From assembly GCA_034112445.1 (NCBI GenBank), contig JAWUVI010000018.1:62001-126000 (forward strand): DNA of 64,000 bases, given 5' to 3'. Under the pieces are notes generated by a model. That model worked only from the letters and a program-made list of their open reading frames with translations. It was not told where the DNA came from and ran no database searches. Position 1 is the first letter of the stretch. Each line of letters starts with the position of its first letter. Source of the stretch: Pelagadaptatus sp034112445. Lineage in GTDB: Bacteria > Pseudomonadota > Gammaproteobacteria > Pseudomonadales > Cellvibrionaceae. Below, piece by piece: positions 18,240 through 26,754 of the stretch. Made by a program: the position numbers and the translations under genes.

Positions 18240-18859
18240 TGAATCAAATTAGTAATGCATCCAAAACCACCGGCGGCTCAAAAATAGTTGACGGGACAAT
18301 GAATACGGCTCAACAAATTACATCTCCTAATTACAATCAGCGTCCCAGCCGACTTGATGTGTCTTTGTTGGTTATTCACAATATCAGCTTGCCTCCAGGG
18401 GAGTATGGAACCGGAGAGGTAGAGAACTTTTTCTGCAACCGGCTCGACGGCAATAAGCATCCTTACTTTGCTGATATTTGCAGTGTTGAAGTTTCGGCTC
18501 ATTTATTTATATCGCGCTTAGGCGAAGTAACTCAATTTGTGAATTTTGAAAATAGGGCTTGGCATGCGGGCCTGTCGGTATTTGATGGCAGCGAAAATTG
18601 TAATGATTTTTCTATCGGTATAGAGCTGGAAGGAACCGATGAGCAGGCTTACACACAAGCTCAGTACCTCTCTTTAGTTGAGTGCACGCTAGCCATTCAA
18701 GCTCAATACCCAGCTATAACCACTGAGCGAATTACCGGGCACAGCGATATATCTCCGGGGCGAAAAACCGATCCGGGGCAGGCCTTTGATTGGGATAAAT
18801 TTAAGCTATTATTGACTGAATACAATTCTCTCGTTAAAGATAAGGAACACAGCAAATGA
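18239..18859 (+). CDS. ampD: 1,6-anhydro-N-acetylmuramyl-L-alanine amidase AmpD
   Basis: Cytoplasmic zinc amidase that removes the peptide from anhydromuropeptides during cell-wall recycling; its loss raises AmpC in beta-lactamase-inducible species. The amidase_2 fold is visible from SPNYNQRP onward. Zinc ligands are the His of VIHNISLPPGEYG, the His of HSDISPGRKTDPG and the Asp of that last motif. The N-terminal 25 residues are longer than usual and Ser/Thr/Gly-rich. It is coupled to DUF1631 upstream (TAATG) and to ampE downstream (ATGA). Confidence 0.96.
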   Translation: MNQISNASKTTGGSKIVDGTMNTAQQITSPNYNQRPSRLDVSLLVIHNISLPPGEYGTGEVENFFCNRLDGNKHPYFADICSVEVSAHLFISRLGEVTQFVNFENRAWHAGLSVFDGSENCNDFSIGIELEGTDEQAYTQAQYLSLVECTLAIQAQYPAITTERITGHSDISPGRKTDPGQAFDWDKFKLLLTEYNSLVKDKEHSK

Positions 18860-19692
18860 CGTTTCTGGTTATTGTGGCAGTATTTATTATTGTTCAGCAT
18901 TGGGGTTCTGGTCAGCCAGTACAAAAAGATGAGTATTGGCAAAACTGGGCCGTTAAAACGAATGCCTTATTTAATGGTGCCGAGGTGATTGTCTTAGCAC
19001 AGGTGTTGGTTCCTGTTGTGGCTCTATTTGTGTTCTTTGCTTTGCTTTCTGGAATTACTTCATTGTTGGTTTTTTTAGCCTCGATACCCTTGCTTCTTTA
19101 CTGTTTGGGGCGAGGTGATTATTCGGAAAATGTTAAGGGCTATATAGAGGCGCATCACCGCCAAGATAACGAAATGGCGGCTGAGTATGCCCAACATTTA
19201 GGGGTGGATACCACTGAGTTGTCAGGCTGGAGTGAACTGAATAAAGAGGTTCTGCGCCAAGCGGCTTATCATGGTTTTGAGCGAATGTTCGTCGCTATTT
19301 TTTGGTTTTTTATTTTGGGGCCGGTCGGTGCATTGTTGTATCGTTTAGCGTTTTTGTCATCCCAGTACCAAGACAATTCAGACGAAACAAAATTATTTGC
19401 CATGCGCTTAGTGTGGTTGTTGGAGTGGCCAGTCGTACGAGCGCTAGGCTGCAGCTTTGCTCTTACAGGAAACTTTGTAGGCTGTATTCAGCGAGTGCAA
19501 GATGGCTTGATGTCGACGGATCGTTCTACTACGGATGAGCTTGAAAGCATGGTTCACGGAGCCTTGAATGTGAACAGCCAAGAAATTACTCAAGAATCAA
19601 TTACCGAGAAGGAAGTGGAGGCGCTGCTGCCACTGCTGTCTAGGTCGTTAATATTATGGCTTTGTGTCATGGCGGTATTGAGTTTACTTTGA
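18856..19692 (+). CDS. ampE: AmpE-like inner-membrane protein
   Basis: AmpE is a polytopic inner-membrane protein of the CobD/CbiB-related family, found with AmpD and thought to be involved in beta-lactam response; its exact activity is unknown. The 278-aa protein has transmembrane segments near residues 2-14, 42-75, 135-160 and at the C-terminus. It has the family pattern YSENVKGYIEAHHRQD and the block around RQAAYHGFERMFVAIFWFFILGP. It starts with an ATGA overlap with ampD. Its last 103 bp overlap, tail to tail, the convergent transposase-like gene. Confidence 0.92.
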   Translation: MTFLVIVAVFIIVQHWGSGQPVQKDEYWQNWAVKTNALFNGAEVIVLAQVLVPVVALFVFFALLSGITSLLVFLASIPLLLYCLGRGDYSENVKGYIEAHHRQDNEMAAEYAQHLGVDTTELSGWSELNKEVLRQAAYHGFERMFVAIFWFFILGPVGALLYRLAFLSSQYQDNSDETKLFAMRLVWLLEWPVVRALGCSFALTGNFVGCIQRVQDGLMSTDRSTTDELESMVHGALNVNSQEITQESITEKEVEALLPLLSRSLILWLCVMAVLSLL

Positions 19693-20612
19693 AGCTTTAA
19701 TTGCAAGTTATGCAGAAACATCTGGCGCTGGTTAGCTAACGAGCGAACGCTATTCTCTAACAGTTCAGGATCTTCATTCAAAAACTCAGCTACCGTTTGT
19801 ATGTCGGCACTATTGAATGTCACCGCTAAGGCGGCTATTGCGCCTTTTATTTCTCCGGTTAATCTGTGGCGGCGCCAGAGCGTTAGCTCTTTTTCATCTA
19901 CGGTATATTCTAGACAGATATTTTCTCGAAGCCATTCTAAGCTGGGGGTGTGTTTCTTTTCGGGTGAGCTTTTACTCAGCAATTTTTCAATGTAAGTGTT
20001 TGACGCGAAGGCTTGAACATTGGCGTTATTACCTTTGCTTAAATCTAACTCGGTAACCGGTGGAAGTCTCATGGAGTGCTCATAGCGCTTGGAGCGGTTA
20101 CTTCTTTGGTGACCAATAATATTCAGTAATAAATCGTTATTAAACCAGCTGTTTACAGCGTGGTTTTCTAGGTAATGTTTATGACTTAGCCACGGATAAA
20201 TAGAGGGCTCGGCAACCAGACCCATAGTGACCGGCAAATAATGAATCTGTTTGATAGCCGGTAATAAATATTGCGAGGGCTCGATGAGAGTGCAGGATGT
20301 TTGTTTCTGAAAAACACTGCCATTTCGATTGTTTTGTTCGTTGTAAAAATTGGAGAAGTTCTGGGTTAGCCAGCGAGTTGTCTCAATGATGCCTTCGGGC
20401 CCGCTGTGTAAAATAAGGTGTATTTGATTTTGCAGAAGGCAATACGCCAAAGTTTGAGAGCCAGTTTCACTATGAAGTTTAATAAGAGAGTCAACAAAAA
20501 ATTCAAAAGACGGCCTATCTGTAAACAGTGACCTCTGGCCGCTGCTTTTAAGGTCGACATAATAAATGGCGCCGGCAACATCTAAGCGTTGTGGTGTTTT
20601 TTTGTCAGTCAT
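19590..20612 (-). CDS. RAYT-like Y1 transposase homologue with damaged HUH motif
   Basis: Residues about 1-190 match the REP-associated tyrosine transposase fold: DVAGAIYYVDLKSSGQRSLF, AYCLLQNQIHLIL, NGSVFQKQ, then QYLLPAIKQIHYLPVTMGLV and YPWLSHKHYLE. The canonical metal motif is N-H-x-H; here it reads N-Q-I-H, so the first His is replaced by Gln. The Tyr of the QYLL helix is present. A C-terminal region (about 225-300) resembles the DnaA-like helix-turn-helix seen on longer RAYTs. I found no flanking REP palindromes or inverted repeats, so it is probably a stably inherited, possibly domesticated gene. Its 3' end overlaps ampE by 103 bp. Confidence 0.78.
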   Translation of the reverse strand: MTDKKTPQRLDVAGAIYYVDLKSSGQRSLFTDRPSFEFFVDSLIKLHSETGSQTLAYCLLQNQIHLILHSGPEGIIETTRWLTQNFSNFYNEQNNRNGSVFQKQTSCTLIEPSQYLLPAIKQIHYLPVTMGLVAEPSIYPWLSHKHYLENHAVNSWFNNDLLLNIIGHQRSNRSKRYEHSMRLPPVTELDLSKGNNANVQAFASNTYIEKLLSKSSPEKKHTPSLEWLRENICLEYTVDEKELTLWRRHRLTGEIKGAIAALAVTFNSADIQTVAEFLNEDPELLENSVRSLANQRQMFLHNLQLKLQSKLNTAMTQSHNINDLDSSGSSASTSFSVIDS

Positions 20613-20765
20613 GCTTATTCTCTACTTTTTATTATATGGTTTGCAGCGCGTTACTTCGATTATTACTGTAATCCTAGTCTATGCCCTGTATTTGACCAAG
20701 GCTTGTTGTTTGCGGTTCTACTGTTAATATACGGGCCTTCCATAAAATGTATAAGGGGTAACACT

Positions 20766-21248
20766 GTGCCTTCGTTTGATATCGTTTCTGAAGTAGACAA
20801 GCATCAATTAATGAATTCTGTTGACCAAGCTAATCGTTTGATCGGAACACGGTTTGACTTTAAAGGTATCGATGCGAAATTTGATCTCTCTGACTATGTG
20901 ATTACCGTCTGGGCTGAGGTCGATTTTCAGCTTGAACAATTGTTGGATATTTTGAAAGGTGCATTACATAAAAATAAAATTGATATTGCTTGTTTAGATG
21001 TCAGTGATCCTAAACCGCTGGGTAAGCAGGTGAAGCAAGAGGTGCAAGTCCGTACCGGTTTAGAGAGTGATCTTTGTCGTAAAATAGTCAAAATGATCAA
21101 AGAAAAGAAATTGAAAGTACAGTCGCAAGTACAAGGTGACCAAGTGCGGGTCACCGGCAAAAAACGCGATGATCTGCAGTCGGTTATGTCTATGCTTAGG
21201 GAGTCAGATATTGAAATGCCGCTGCAGTACGATAACTTTCGCGACTGA
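20766..21248 (+). CDS. yajQ: YajQ family nucleotide-binding protein
   Basis: YajQ-type proteins (DUF520) bind nucleotides; some members bind cyclic di-GMP and act as regulators. The start is a GTG at 20766 giving MPSFDIVSEVDKHQL and 160 aa, exactly the family length, with AAGGGG just upstream. The frame is open a further 177 bp upstream, but that part is hydrophobic and unrelated. Motifs LIGTRFDFKGIDAKFDL and KLKVQSQVQGDQVRVTGKKRDDLQ are typical. It ends 13 bp from the convergent ABC permease gene. Confidence 0.95.
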   Translation: MPSFDIVSEVDKHQLMNSVDQANRLIGTRFDFKGIDAKFDLSDYVITVWAEVDFQLEQLLDILKGALHKNKIDIACLDVSDPKPLGKQVKQEVQVRTGLESDLCRKIVKMIKEKKLKVQSQVQGDQVRVTGKKRDDLQSVMSMLRESDIEMPLQYDNFRD

Positions 21249-21261
21249 TCGTTTCGTTTAC

Positions 21262-22263
21262 TTAATCCGTTCGCCACTTAAATAAATAGGCGGCGACGGA
21301 TAAAAATATCGCCCCCATTATCAGCATCATAAATAAGTGGTGCGAAACTTCGGCCAGTCCCGCACCTTCGACCATGATTTTACGAGCCGCTTGCACCATG
21401 TGAGTGAGTGGAAAAAACTGTGATGCTGTGGCCATCCATTCAGGTGCGCCATCGAGAGAAAACCATACTTCTGATAGCAGCATCATAGGAAAAGCGAATA
21501 GATTTAATAGCCCATTAGCCAGCTCTTCATTGGCCAGTCGGCTCGCAACAACCAACCCTAATGACACTATGCAAAGGTTGCCGGTTACCGCCACTAACAG
21601 TAAATCTATATAGCTGCCTAGCATTAAAAAATCGAGAAAGAAATCACACGCCAAATATACGGTGGTACTGACCATCAGCATGATAAGTAGACGCGACAAT
21701 AGCTGCGCCGACAAAAATGCTATGGGTGATACTGGAGTGGCTTGGAGGCGTTTCAGTACGCCATTTTTGCGATAACGGACAATGACAAAGCCAACCCCAA
21801 ATAATCCGCTGAACATTAAATTCATGCCCAGTACGCCGGGAATAACCCAGTCTATATAGCGCACTTGCCGACCAGACAAAGCTTGGCTTTGCCAAGATGT
21901 GCTTGAATCCTGAACTAAGAGTTTCTGTAAAATAGCGGCTTTTTGTGACTCAGGGTTGAATAAATAATGCCCTGAATTATCAGTGAAAACCAATAGATCA
22001 ATTTGGTGATGCCTTACTTTGGTGTTGGCTTTATCAAGATCAGAAAAGTGTACGGTTTGGATGTAACTGGCATCAGCAAATACACTGGGAGTTTCAGCAT
22101 TTGGGTATAAGCCCACCTTTAATAGTGGTGCTTCTTGCCCAGAAAATGCCATTGCAATGGCCGCAATAATGAGAGGCGGCATGACAAAAGACCAAATGAG
22201 TGAGCCTCTGTCACGGTAATATTCTTTGCTTCGAGCTACGAAAAGCCCCAGTAATTGATTCAT
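21262..22263 (-). CDS. ABC-2 type exporter permease
   Basis: Membrane subunit of a two-gene ABC exporter. The 333-aa protein has one N-terminal transmembrane segment (LIWSFVMPPLIIAAIAMAF), an extracytoplasmic domain of about 110 residues and five C-terminal transmembrane segments with the ABC2_membrane pattern, including GVLGMNLMFSGLFGVGFVIVRYR and the conserved VLKRLQATPVSPIAFL. The substrate cannot be told from sequence. It is 37 bp downstream of its ATPase gene. Confidence 0.9.
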   Translation of the reverse strand: MNQLLGLFVARSKEYYRDRGSLIWSFVMPPLIIAAIAMAFSGQEAPLLKVGLYPNAETPSVFADASYIQTVHFSDLDKANTKVRHHQIDLLVFTDNSGHYLFNPESQKAAILQKLLVQDSSTSWQSQALSGRQVRYIDWVIPGVLGMNLMFSGLFGVGFVIVRYRKNGVLKRLQATPVSPIAFLSAQLLSRLLIMLMVSTTVYLACDFFLDFLMLGSYIDLLLVAVTGNLCIVSLGLVVASRLANEELANGLLNLFAFPMMLLSEVWFSLDGAPEWMATASQFFPLTHMVQAARKIMVEGAGLAEVSHHLFMMLIMGAIFLSVAAYLFKWRTD

Positions 22264-22300
22264 GTTATAGGTTCGCTCTCTTAGGTTAACTTTCTTAGCT

Positions 22301-23182
22301 TCACTCTCTTAGCTTATGGCCGGTGAGCTGTAAAAATAAATCGTCCAGCGTCGGGTTGCGTACCTGTAATGAATTGAGACTTACCCCTAGCTGAATAAAT
22401 TCTTGCAATGTTTTTTCTACTGAAAGGCTTTGGTGTACTAATTGGTTGCCGTGTTTGGTGAACTTATATTTATCATGAAGCTCGGGAGCGATATCAGCTT
22501 CATCAAGACATATAAATACGTGATCGAAGTGTTCTTGCAGTAACTTAGATGGTGAACCTTGAGCAATCACTTGGCCGTGATCCACAATGAGTAACTGATC
22601 GCACAACTGTTCAGCTTCATCCATATAGTGAGTCGTGAGAATAATGGTTTTACCCTTCTGCTTAATGGTTTCAATTAAGTGCCAGAAGTTGCGTCGTGAA
22701 TGCGGATCTAAACCGGTTGTAGGCTCATCAAGAAAAATAATGTCAGGGTCGTTGATTAAGGCAAGGGCTAACAATACCCGTTGTTTTTGGCCTCCGGATA
22801 ATTTTGCGGCTGGCTGGTTCAAAAACTCTTCTAAAAAGCATTGCTTAACTAACTCTGCCAAAGGCTGTGGATTAGAGTAAAAACTGCCGAATAGTTTAAG
22901 TACTTCTTTAACGGTTAAAAAATCCATTAACGCGGTCGACTGAAACTGAATGCCAGCCTCGAGTTTGAACGCTGGGTTGTTGGCTATGCCTTTGTATAAA
23001 ATCTCACCACTGGTCGGCTTGGTAATTCCTTCAATCATTTCAATGGTTGTGGTTTTGCCAGCACCGTTAGGGCCCAGTAAACCAAAGCAAATTCCTGTTG
23101 GGATTGAAAATGAAATGCCATTAACCGCTTTCACTTTCGGGAAATGTTTGACGAGGTTGCTCACTTCTAAAATAGGTTTCAT
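22301..23182 (-). CDS. ABC exporter ATP-binding protein (CcmA/DrrA type)
   Basis: Nucleotide-binding subunit for the adjacent ABC-2 permease. Walker A GPNGAGKTTT, signature LSGGQKQRV, Walker B IIFLDEPTTGLDP and the switch His in ILTTHYMDEAEQ are all present. I chose the ATG at 23182 (MKPILEVSNLVKHF, 293 aa). The longer open frame would add 61 unrelated residues and overlap the divergent MFS gene. The C-terminal DUF4162-like end is typical for this class. Confidence 0.94.
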   Translation of the reverse strand: MKPILEVSNLVKHFPKVKAVNGISFSIPTGICFGLLGPNGAGKTTTIEMIEGITKPTSGEILYKGIANNPAFKLEAGIQFQSTALMDFLTVKEVLKLFGSFYSNPQPLAELVKQCFLEEFLNQPAAKLSGGQKQRVLLALALINDPDIIFLDEPTTGLDPHSRRNFWHLIETIKQKGKTIILTTHYMDEAEQLCDQLLIVDHGQVIAQGSPSKLLQEHFDHVFICLDEADIAPELHDKYKFTKHGNQLVHQSLSVEKTLQEFIQLGVSLNSLQVRNPTLDDLFLQLTGHKLRE

Positions 23183-23308
23183 ATAACTCTTTATAATGCT
23201 GTTTACAGTGAGTGTATCATTCGAGCAAATCAAAATTATAACGATGAATCTCATCTTCGTCCTGCTGTCTGTTAAGATGAACCGTAAATATTTGTTAGAG
23301 ACTGATTC

Positions 23309-24604
23309 ATGACTGCTCCTCAATCTACGTGGGCCGATGCCTTTCGTGCGTATACCAAGCCACAAGTGATAGCGATGTTCTTTTTGGGGCTGTCGGCGGG
23401 CTTGCCTTTATTGTTGGTGTTTTCAACCTTGTCTGCGTGGTTGAGAGATATGGAAGTGAGCCGCAGTGCCATTGGCTTTTTTGGCTGGGTGGGGGTGACT
23501 TATTCCGTCAAAGTTTTGTGGGCGCCGATCGTCGATCGTTTGCCTATACACGGATTGACCCGTTGGCTTGGCCAAAGGCGCAGTTGGATACTGCTTGGAC
23601 AGCTTGGCATTATGCTAGGCATAGTGGGCATGTCTTTTACTAATCCTCAGCAAGAACTATTTTGGGTGGCGGTGTTTGCGGTAATGGTGGCGTTTAGTTC
23701 ATCAACTCAAGATATCGCTATTGATGCATTTCGTATTGAGTCAGCCAAGGTTGAGCTGCAAGGCGCTATGTCGGCCACTTATATTTTTGGGTATCGCGTG
23801 GCCATGTTGGTGGCCGGTGCGGGGGCATTTTATGTGGCTGAATACAGCTCGTGGCAGATGGCTTATTGGTGTATGGCAGCGTTAATGGGGGTTGGTGTTG
23901 TTACGGTTTTGGTGGTGTCAGAGCCAGTATCAAATGGTGATGATGATGAGCGAGCTTTTAATGGTATTAATACGGCTTGGTTTGTCGATGCTGTTGTTAG
24001 CCCCTTTGTTGATTTCTTTCGACGTAATGGTCGCTTTGCTCTGTTGATTTTGGCGTTCATTGCCATGTTTCGACTAAGTGACATTGTGATGGGGATTATG
24101 GCCAATCCGTTTTATTTGGATTTGGGTTTTAGTAAAACTGAGATTGCGAATATAGGTAAAGTTTTTGGTTTCTTTATGACCATTGCGGGCTCGTTTCTGG
24201 GTGGTTTGTTAGTGGTTCGCTATGGTGTGTTCAGGCCGTTACTGGCTGGCGCTATTATGGTGGCGGTGACTAATTTATTGTTTGCTCAGTTATCGCTCGT
24301 AGGGCCGTCTTTACAATGGTTGGCGCTTGTTATTAGTGCAGATAATCTCAGTGGTGGTTTTTCTAATGCCGCTTTTATCGCTTATTTGTCAGGGTTAACC
24401 AATCGAGCCTATACCGCTACGCAGTATGCTTTGTTCAGCTCTTTGATGACTTTGCCGGGAAAATTCATGAGTGGTTTTTCTGGTGTGGTTGTTGATGCTG
24501 ATGGGTATTTCACCTTCTTTGTGTATGCCGCGGTAATGGGAATACCTGCAATTGTTTTAGCTTATATGGTTATGCGTCATGATCGTGTGAGTGAGGCTAA
24601 CTGA
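23309..24604 (+). CDS. AmpG-like MFS transporter (probable muropeptide permease)
   Basis: Twelve-helix major facilitator protein of 431 aa in the AmpG group, which imports GlcNAc-anhydroMur peptides for recycling. AmpG-type blocks visible are LGLSAGLPLLLVFSTLSAWLRD, VKVLWAPIVDRLP, the GQRRSWILLGQ loop and SSTQDIAIDAFRIE. Ends with the Val/Met-rich helix and a short basic tail. The ampD-ampE pair about 4 kb upstream supports a muropeptide role. Whether it transports muropeptides or another solute (PAT family members look similar) is not provable here. Confidence 0.85.
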   Translation: MTAPQSTWADAFRAYTKPQVIAMFFLGLSAGLPLLLVFSTLSAWLRDMEVSRSAIGFFGWVGVTYSVKVLWAPIVDRLPIHGLTRWLGQRRSWILLGQLGIMLGIVGMSFTNPQQELFWVAVFAVMVAFSSSTQDIAIDAFRIESAKVELQGAMSATYIFGYRVAMLVAGAGAFYVAEYSSWQMAYWCMAALMGVGVVTVLVVSEPVSNGDDDERAFNGINTAWFVDAVVSPFVDFFRRNGRFALLILAFIAMFRLSDIVMGIMANPFYLDLGFSKTEIANIGKVFGFFMTIAGSFLGGLLVVRYGVFRPLLAGAIMVAVTNLLFAQLSLVGPSLQWLALVISADNLSGGFSNAAFIAYLSGLTNRAYTATQYALFSSLMTLPGKFMSGFSGVVVDADGYFTFFVYAAVMGIPAIVLAYMVMRHDRVSEAN

Positions 24605-24687
24605 TATTGAGCGTTACTGGTTTTTAACGATGATGTTATCCGGTAGAATCGCTTTTTTTTGATCAATGTGAAGCGGTAGAGAGCGGT

Positions 24688-25725
24688 ATGTTTCGTCTTT
24701 GGATGTCTTGTTTGGTTGTGGTTCTGTCTTTCTTATGCGCTTGGGTGTCTGTGGCTGGAGAACTAACTCTTAAAAATGGTGACCGATTACAGGGTGAGTT
24801 GGTTAAAGTCGATTCAAAAAAACTAACGTGGAAATCAACTAGTTTTGGGGATTTATCTATAAATAAGACTCAAGTTAAAGGGATCGACATTGAGCAGGCG
24901 GTAAAAATTGAGGGTCAAGTGGACACATGCTATTTGGCCGGTTTAAACGATGAAGACATGGTTTACCAGTGTGGGGGGAATTTAATGCAGGCCCCTTTTG
25001 CTAGTATCAACAGTGTATATCCCTATGTTGAATACCAGGCTGGCGCTTATACCTACGCAGGATCTATGCATATAGCGGTAGATTTCAAGCGTGGCAATGA
25101 AATAAAGGATGATATTGATTTTAATTCAAGTGTGAATTTTAGGCGTGGAGACTGGCGCCACATAACGGTAATTGATTACGAGAGTATTTCGAGTAACGAT
25201 CAGGCACCTAACGTTAAGGCCGAATTTTCTTATCGTCTGGATTGGTTCTTTCACGAGCGCTGGTTTTGGTATAACCAATTAACCTACAATGAAGATGAGC
25301 CAAGGTTAGTGGAAGAAAGCTATACATTAGGCTCGGGGCTTGGTGTACAAATATGGGATTACTCGCATGTGTCTCTCTCTATTGATTCTGGTTTTGAGTT
25401 TGAAAGCCAAAATTTCGAACCTTCCGATGAAGATGAATTAAACCCTGATTGGCAAAGTACGAGCCATAAAGAATTTTGGCGATTAGGCTACGATTTTATG
25501 TATAAATTGCCTTGGTCAATAAATCTAATCAACTCCGCAGAAATACTCCTGAATATGGATGAAACAGAGGACTGGGTGCTTGAAATGGACTTAGGTTTGA
25601 GTGTGCCTTTAGGTGGGAGTCTATCATCTGAATATAAGCTGGAATATGATTTCGATAACCTGCCTAATGGAGACAAAAAGCAGGACGATACAAAGTTCAC
25701 CGTTGGTGTTGGTTATAAGTGGTAG
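24688..25725 (+). CDS. DUF481 family outer-membrane protein
   Basis: Exported protein of unknown function. Residues 1-24 form a signal peptide (VVVLSFLCAWVSVAG). Then comes a small Sm-like domain (LTLKNGDRLQGELVKVDSKKLTW), typical of DUF481 proteins, followed by a C-terminal beta-barrel domain of alternating aromatic strands that ends in YKW, the terminal aromatic expected for a Bam substrate. YdiY of E. coli is a relative. It precedes fxsA by 14 bp and may be co-transcribed. Confidence 0.88.
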   Translation: MFRLWMSCLVVVLSFLCAWVSVAGELTLKNGDRLQGELVKVDSKKLTWKSTSFGDLSINKTQVKGIDIEQAVKIEGQVDTCYLAGLNDEDMVYQCGGNLMQAPFASINSVYPYVEYQAGAYTYAGSMHIAVDFKRGNEIKDDIDFNSSVNFRRGDWRHITVIDYESISSNDQAPNVKAEFSYRLDWFFHERWFWYNQLTYNEDEPRLVEESYTLGSGLGVQIWDYSHVSLSIDSGFEFESQNFEPSDEDELNPDWQSTSHKEFWRLGYDFMYKLPWSINLINSAEILLNMDETEDWVLEMDLGLSVPLGGSLSSEYKLEYDFDNLPNGDKKQDDTKFTVGVGYKW

Positions 25726-25739
25726 TTGAGGATGTAATT

Positions 25740-26222
25740 ATGCCGTTATTGTTGTTTGTATTAATGCCCGTGTTGGAAATGTGGCTTTTAATTGAAGTCG
25801 GTGCGTCTATTGGTGCGTTTAATACCATCGCTATAGTGTTATTAACGGCTATGTTGGGCTTGTCTTTGTTGCGCAAGCAGGGCTTATCTACGATCGCCAG
25901 TGCGAATCGAAAAATGCAAACTGGTGAGATGCCTGTTGAAGAAATGATAAATGGTATTTTTTTAGCCGTTGGCGGAGCTTTGCTGTTAACACCAGGTTTT
26001 ATTACCGACGCCATTGGTTTTTGTTGCCTGCTACCAGGTGTTAGACAGTTATTACTAGGTAAAATGATTAAAAGAATGGTTGTCAGTGGTCAAGGTTCAG
26101 CTTCTTTTTCTTTTCAATCTAGCTCATCCGGTTTTAAGTCATATCCGCCTCGCCCAAGCGATGATTCTAATGATGTCATTGAGGGAGAGTGCGAGCGCGA
26201 GTCAGATAAGCGCCTTAAATAG
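25740..26222 (+). CDS. fxsA: FxsA family membrane protein
   Basis: FxsA is a small cytoplasmic-membrane protein; in E. coli, overexpression relieves F exclusion of phage T7. The ATG at 25740 (MPLLLFVLMPVLEMWLLIEVG, 160 aa) has TGAGGA well placed; an in-frame GTG at 25719 overlaps the DUF481 stop and is less likely. Three or four hydrophobic segments are visible, including the GAFNTIAIVLLTAMLGLSLL and LTPGFITDAIGFCCLLPGVR blocks. A Ser/polar cytoplasmic tail follows. Its location directly upstream of groES is conserved in many gammaproteobacteria. Confidence 0.92.
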   Translation: MPLLLFVLMPVLEMWLLIEVGASIGAFNTIAIVLLTAMLGLSLLRKQGLSTIASANRKMQTGEMPVEEMINGIFLAVGGALLLTPGFITDAIGFCCLLPGVRQLLLGKMIKRMVVSGQGSASFSFQSSSSGFKSYPPRPSDDSNDVIEGECERESDKRLK

Positions 26223-26252
26223 TGTTTTTATAATTATTTTTTGTTTCTGAGT

Positions 26253-26280
26253 ATTGAATTCCTAGTTTATACCCCCACTT
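26253..26280 (+). promoter_or_regulatory. Sigma-32-like heat-shock promoter of groESL
   Basis: TTGAAT at 26254-26259 is followed after 12-13 bp by CCCCCACTT (26272-26280), close to the heat-shock consensus CTTGAAA-N11-16-CCCCATnT. It is about 145 bp upstream of groES. A second CTTGAAA nearer the gene (about 26393) has no matching -10. Confidence 0.5.
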
Positions 26281-26423
26281 TCTCTTCACAGGTTTTCTGC
26301 TGACAGCATAATGTTGGCGGCAACTCACCGCTATTTAATGATTGAATGGCGGTTTATTTAAGTGGTGCGCTGGTTCCTCCGGCGTTACTCGATCTTGAAA
26401 CTCATGTTCTGGAGACTGTTTAC

Positions 26424-26717
26424 ATGAATATCCGCCCTTTACACGATCGTCTTGTGGTTCGCCGCAAAGAAGAAGAAACAAAATCAGCCGGTGGTATCGT
26501 ATTGCCGGGTTCTGCACAAGAAAAGCCAAGCCAAGGTGAAGTTCTAGCCGCAGGTACTGGTCGCATCCTTCAAAGTGGTGATATTCAGCCATTAGACGTT
26601 AAGGTTGGTGACATAGTGGTTTTTGGTAAATATTCCGGTAGTAATACCATTGAAATCGATGGCGAAGAGCTACTGATTTTGAATGAAAGTGAAGTTTACG
26701 GTGTATTGGAAGCGTAA
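26424..26717 (+). CDS. groES: Co-chaperonin GroES
   Basis: GroES caps the GroEL folding chamber. The ATG at 26424 (MNIRPLHDRLVVRRKEEE, 97 aa) has GGAGA 8 bp upstream and gives the exact family length. The open frame extends 78 bp further upstream without resemblance. The mobile loop region (EEETKSAGGIVLPGSAQEKPSQGEV) and the roof beta-hairpin are intact. It lies 37 bp upstream of groEL. Confidence 0.98.
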   Translation: MNIRPLHDRLVVRRKEEETKSAGGIVLPGSAQEKPSQGEVLAAGTGRILQSGDIQPLDVKVGDIVVFGKYSGSNTIEIDGEELLILNESEVYGVLEA

Positions 26718-26754
26718 TAGCTTTCTGCAAAACGAATTCTAAGGAAAAATTATC

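Noticed and set aside
20589..20765. Upstream in-frame extension of yajQ encoding a hydrophobic segment
   Set aside because: YajQ has a fixed length of about 160 aa; GTG 20766 has a good ribosome site, and the extension overlaps the divergent transposase-like gene.
20613..20765. REP-type palindromes next to the RAYT-like gene
   Set aside because: I searched this gap and the other flank by eye and found no GC-rich paired palindromes of the REP/BIME type.
23183..23365. Upstream extension of the ABC ATPase frame
   Set aside because: It overlaps the divergent MFS gene and has no ATPase-family similarity; ATG 23182 gives the standard N-terminus.
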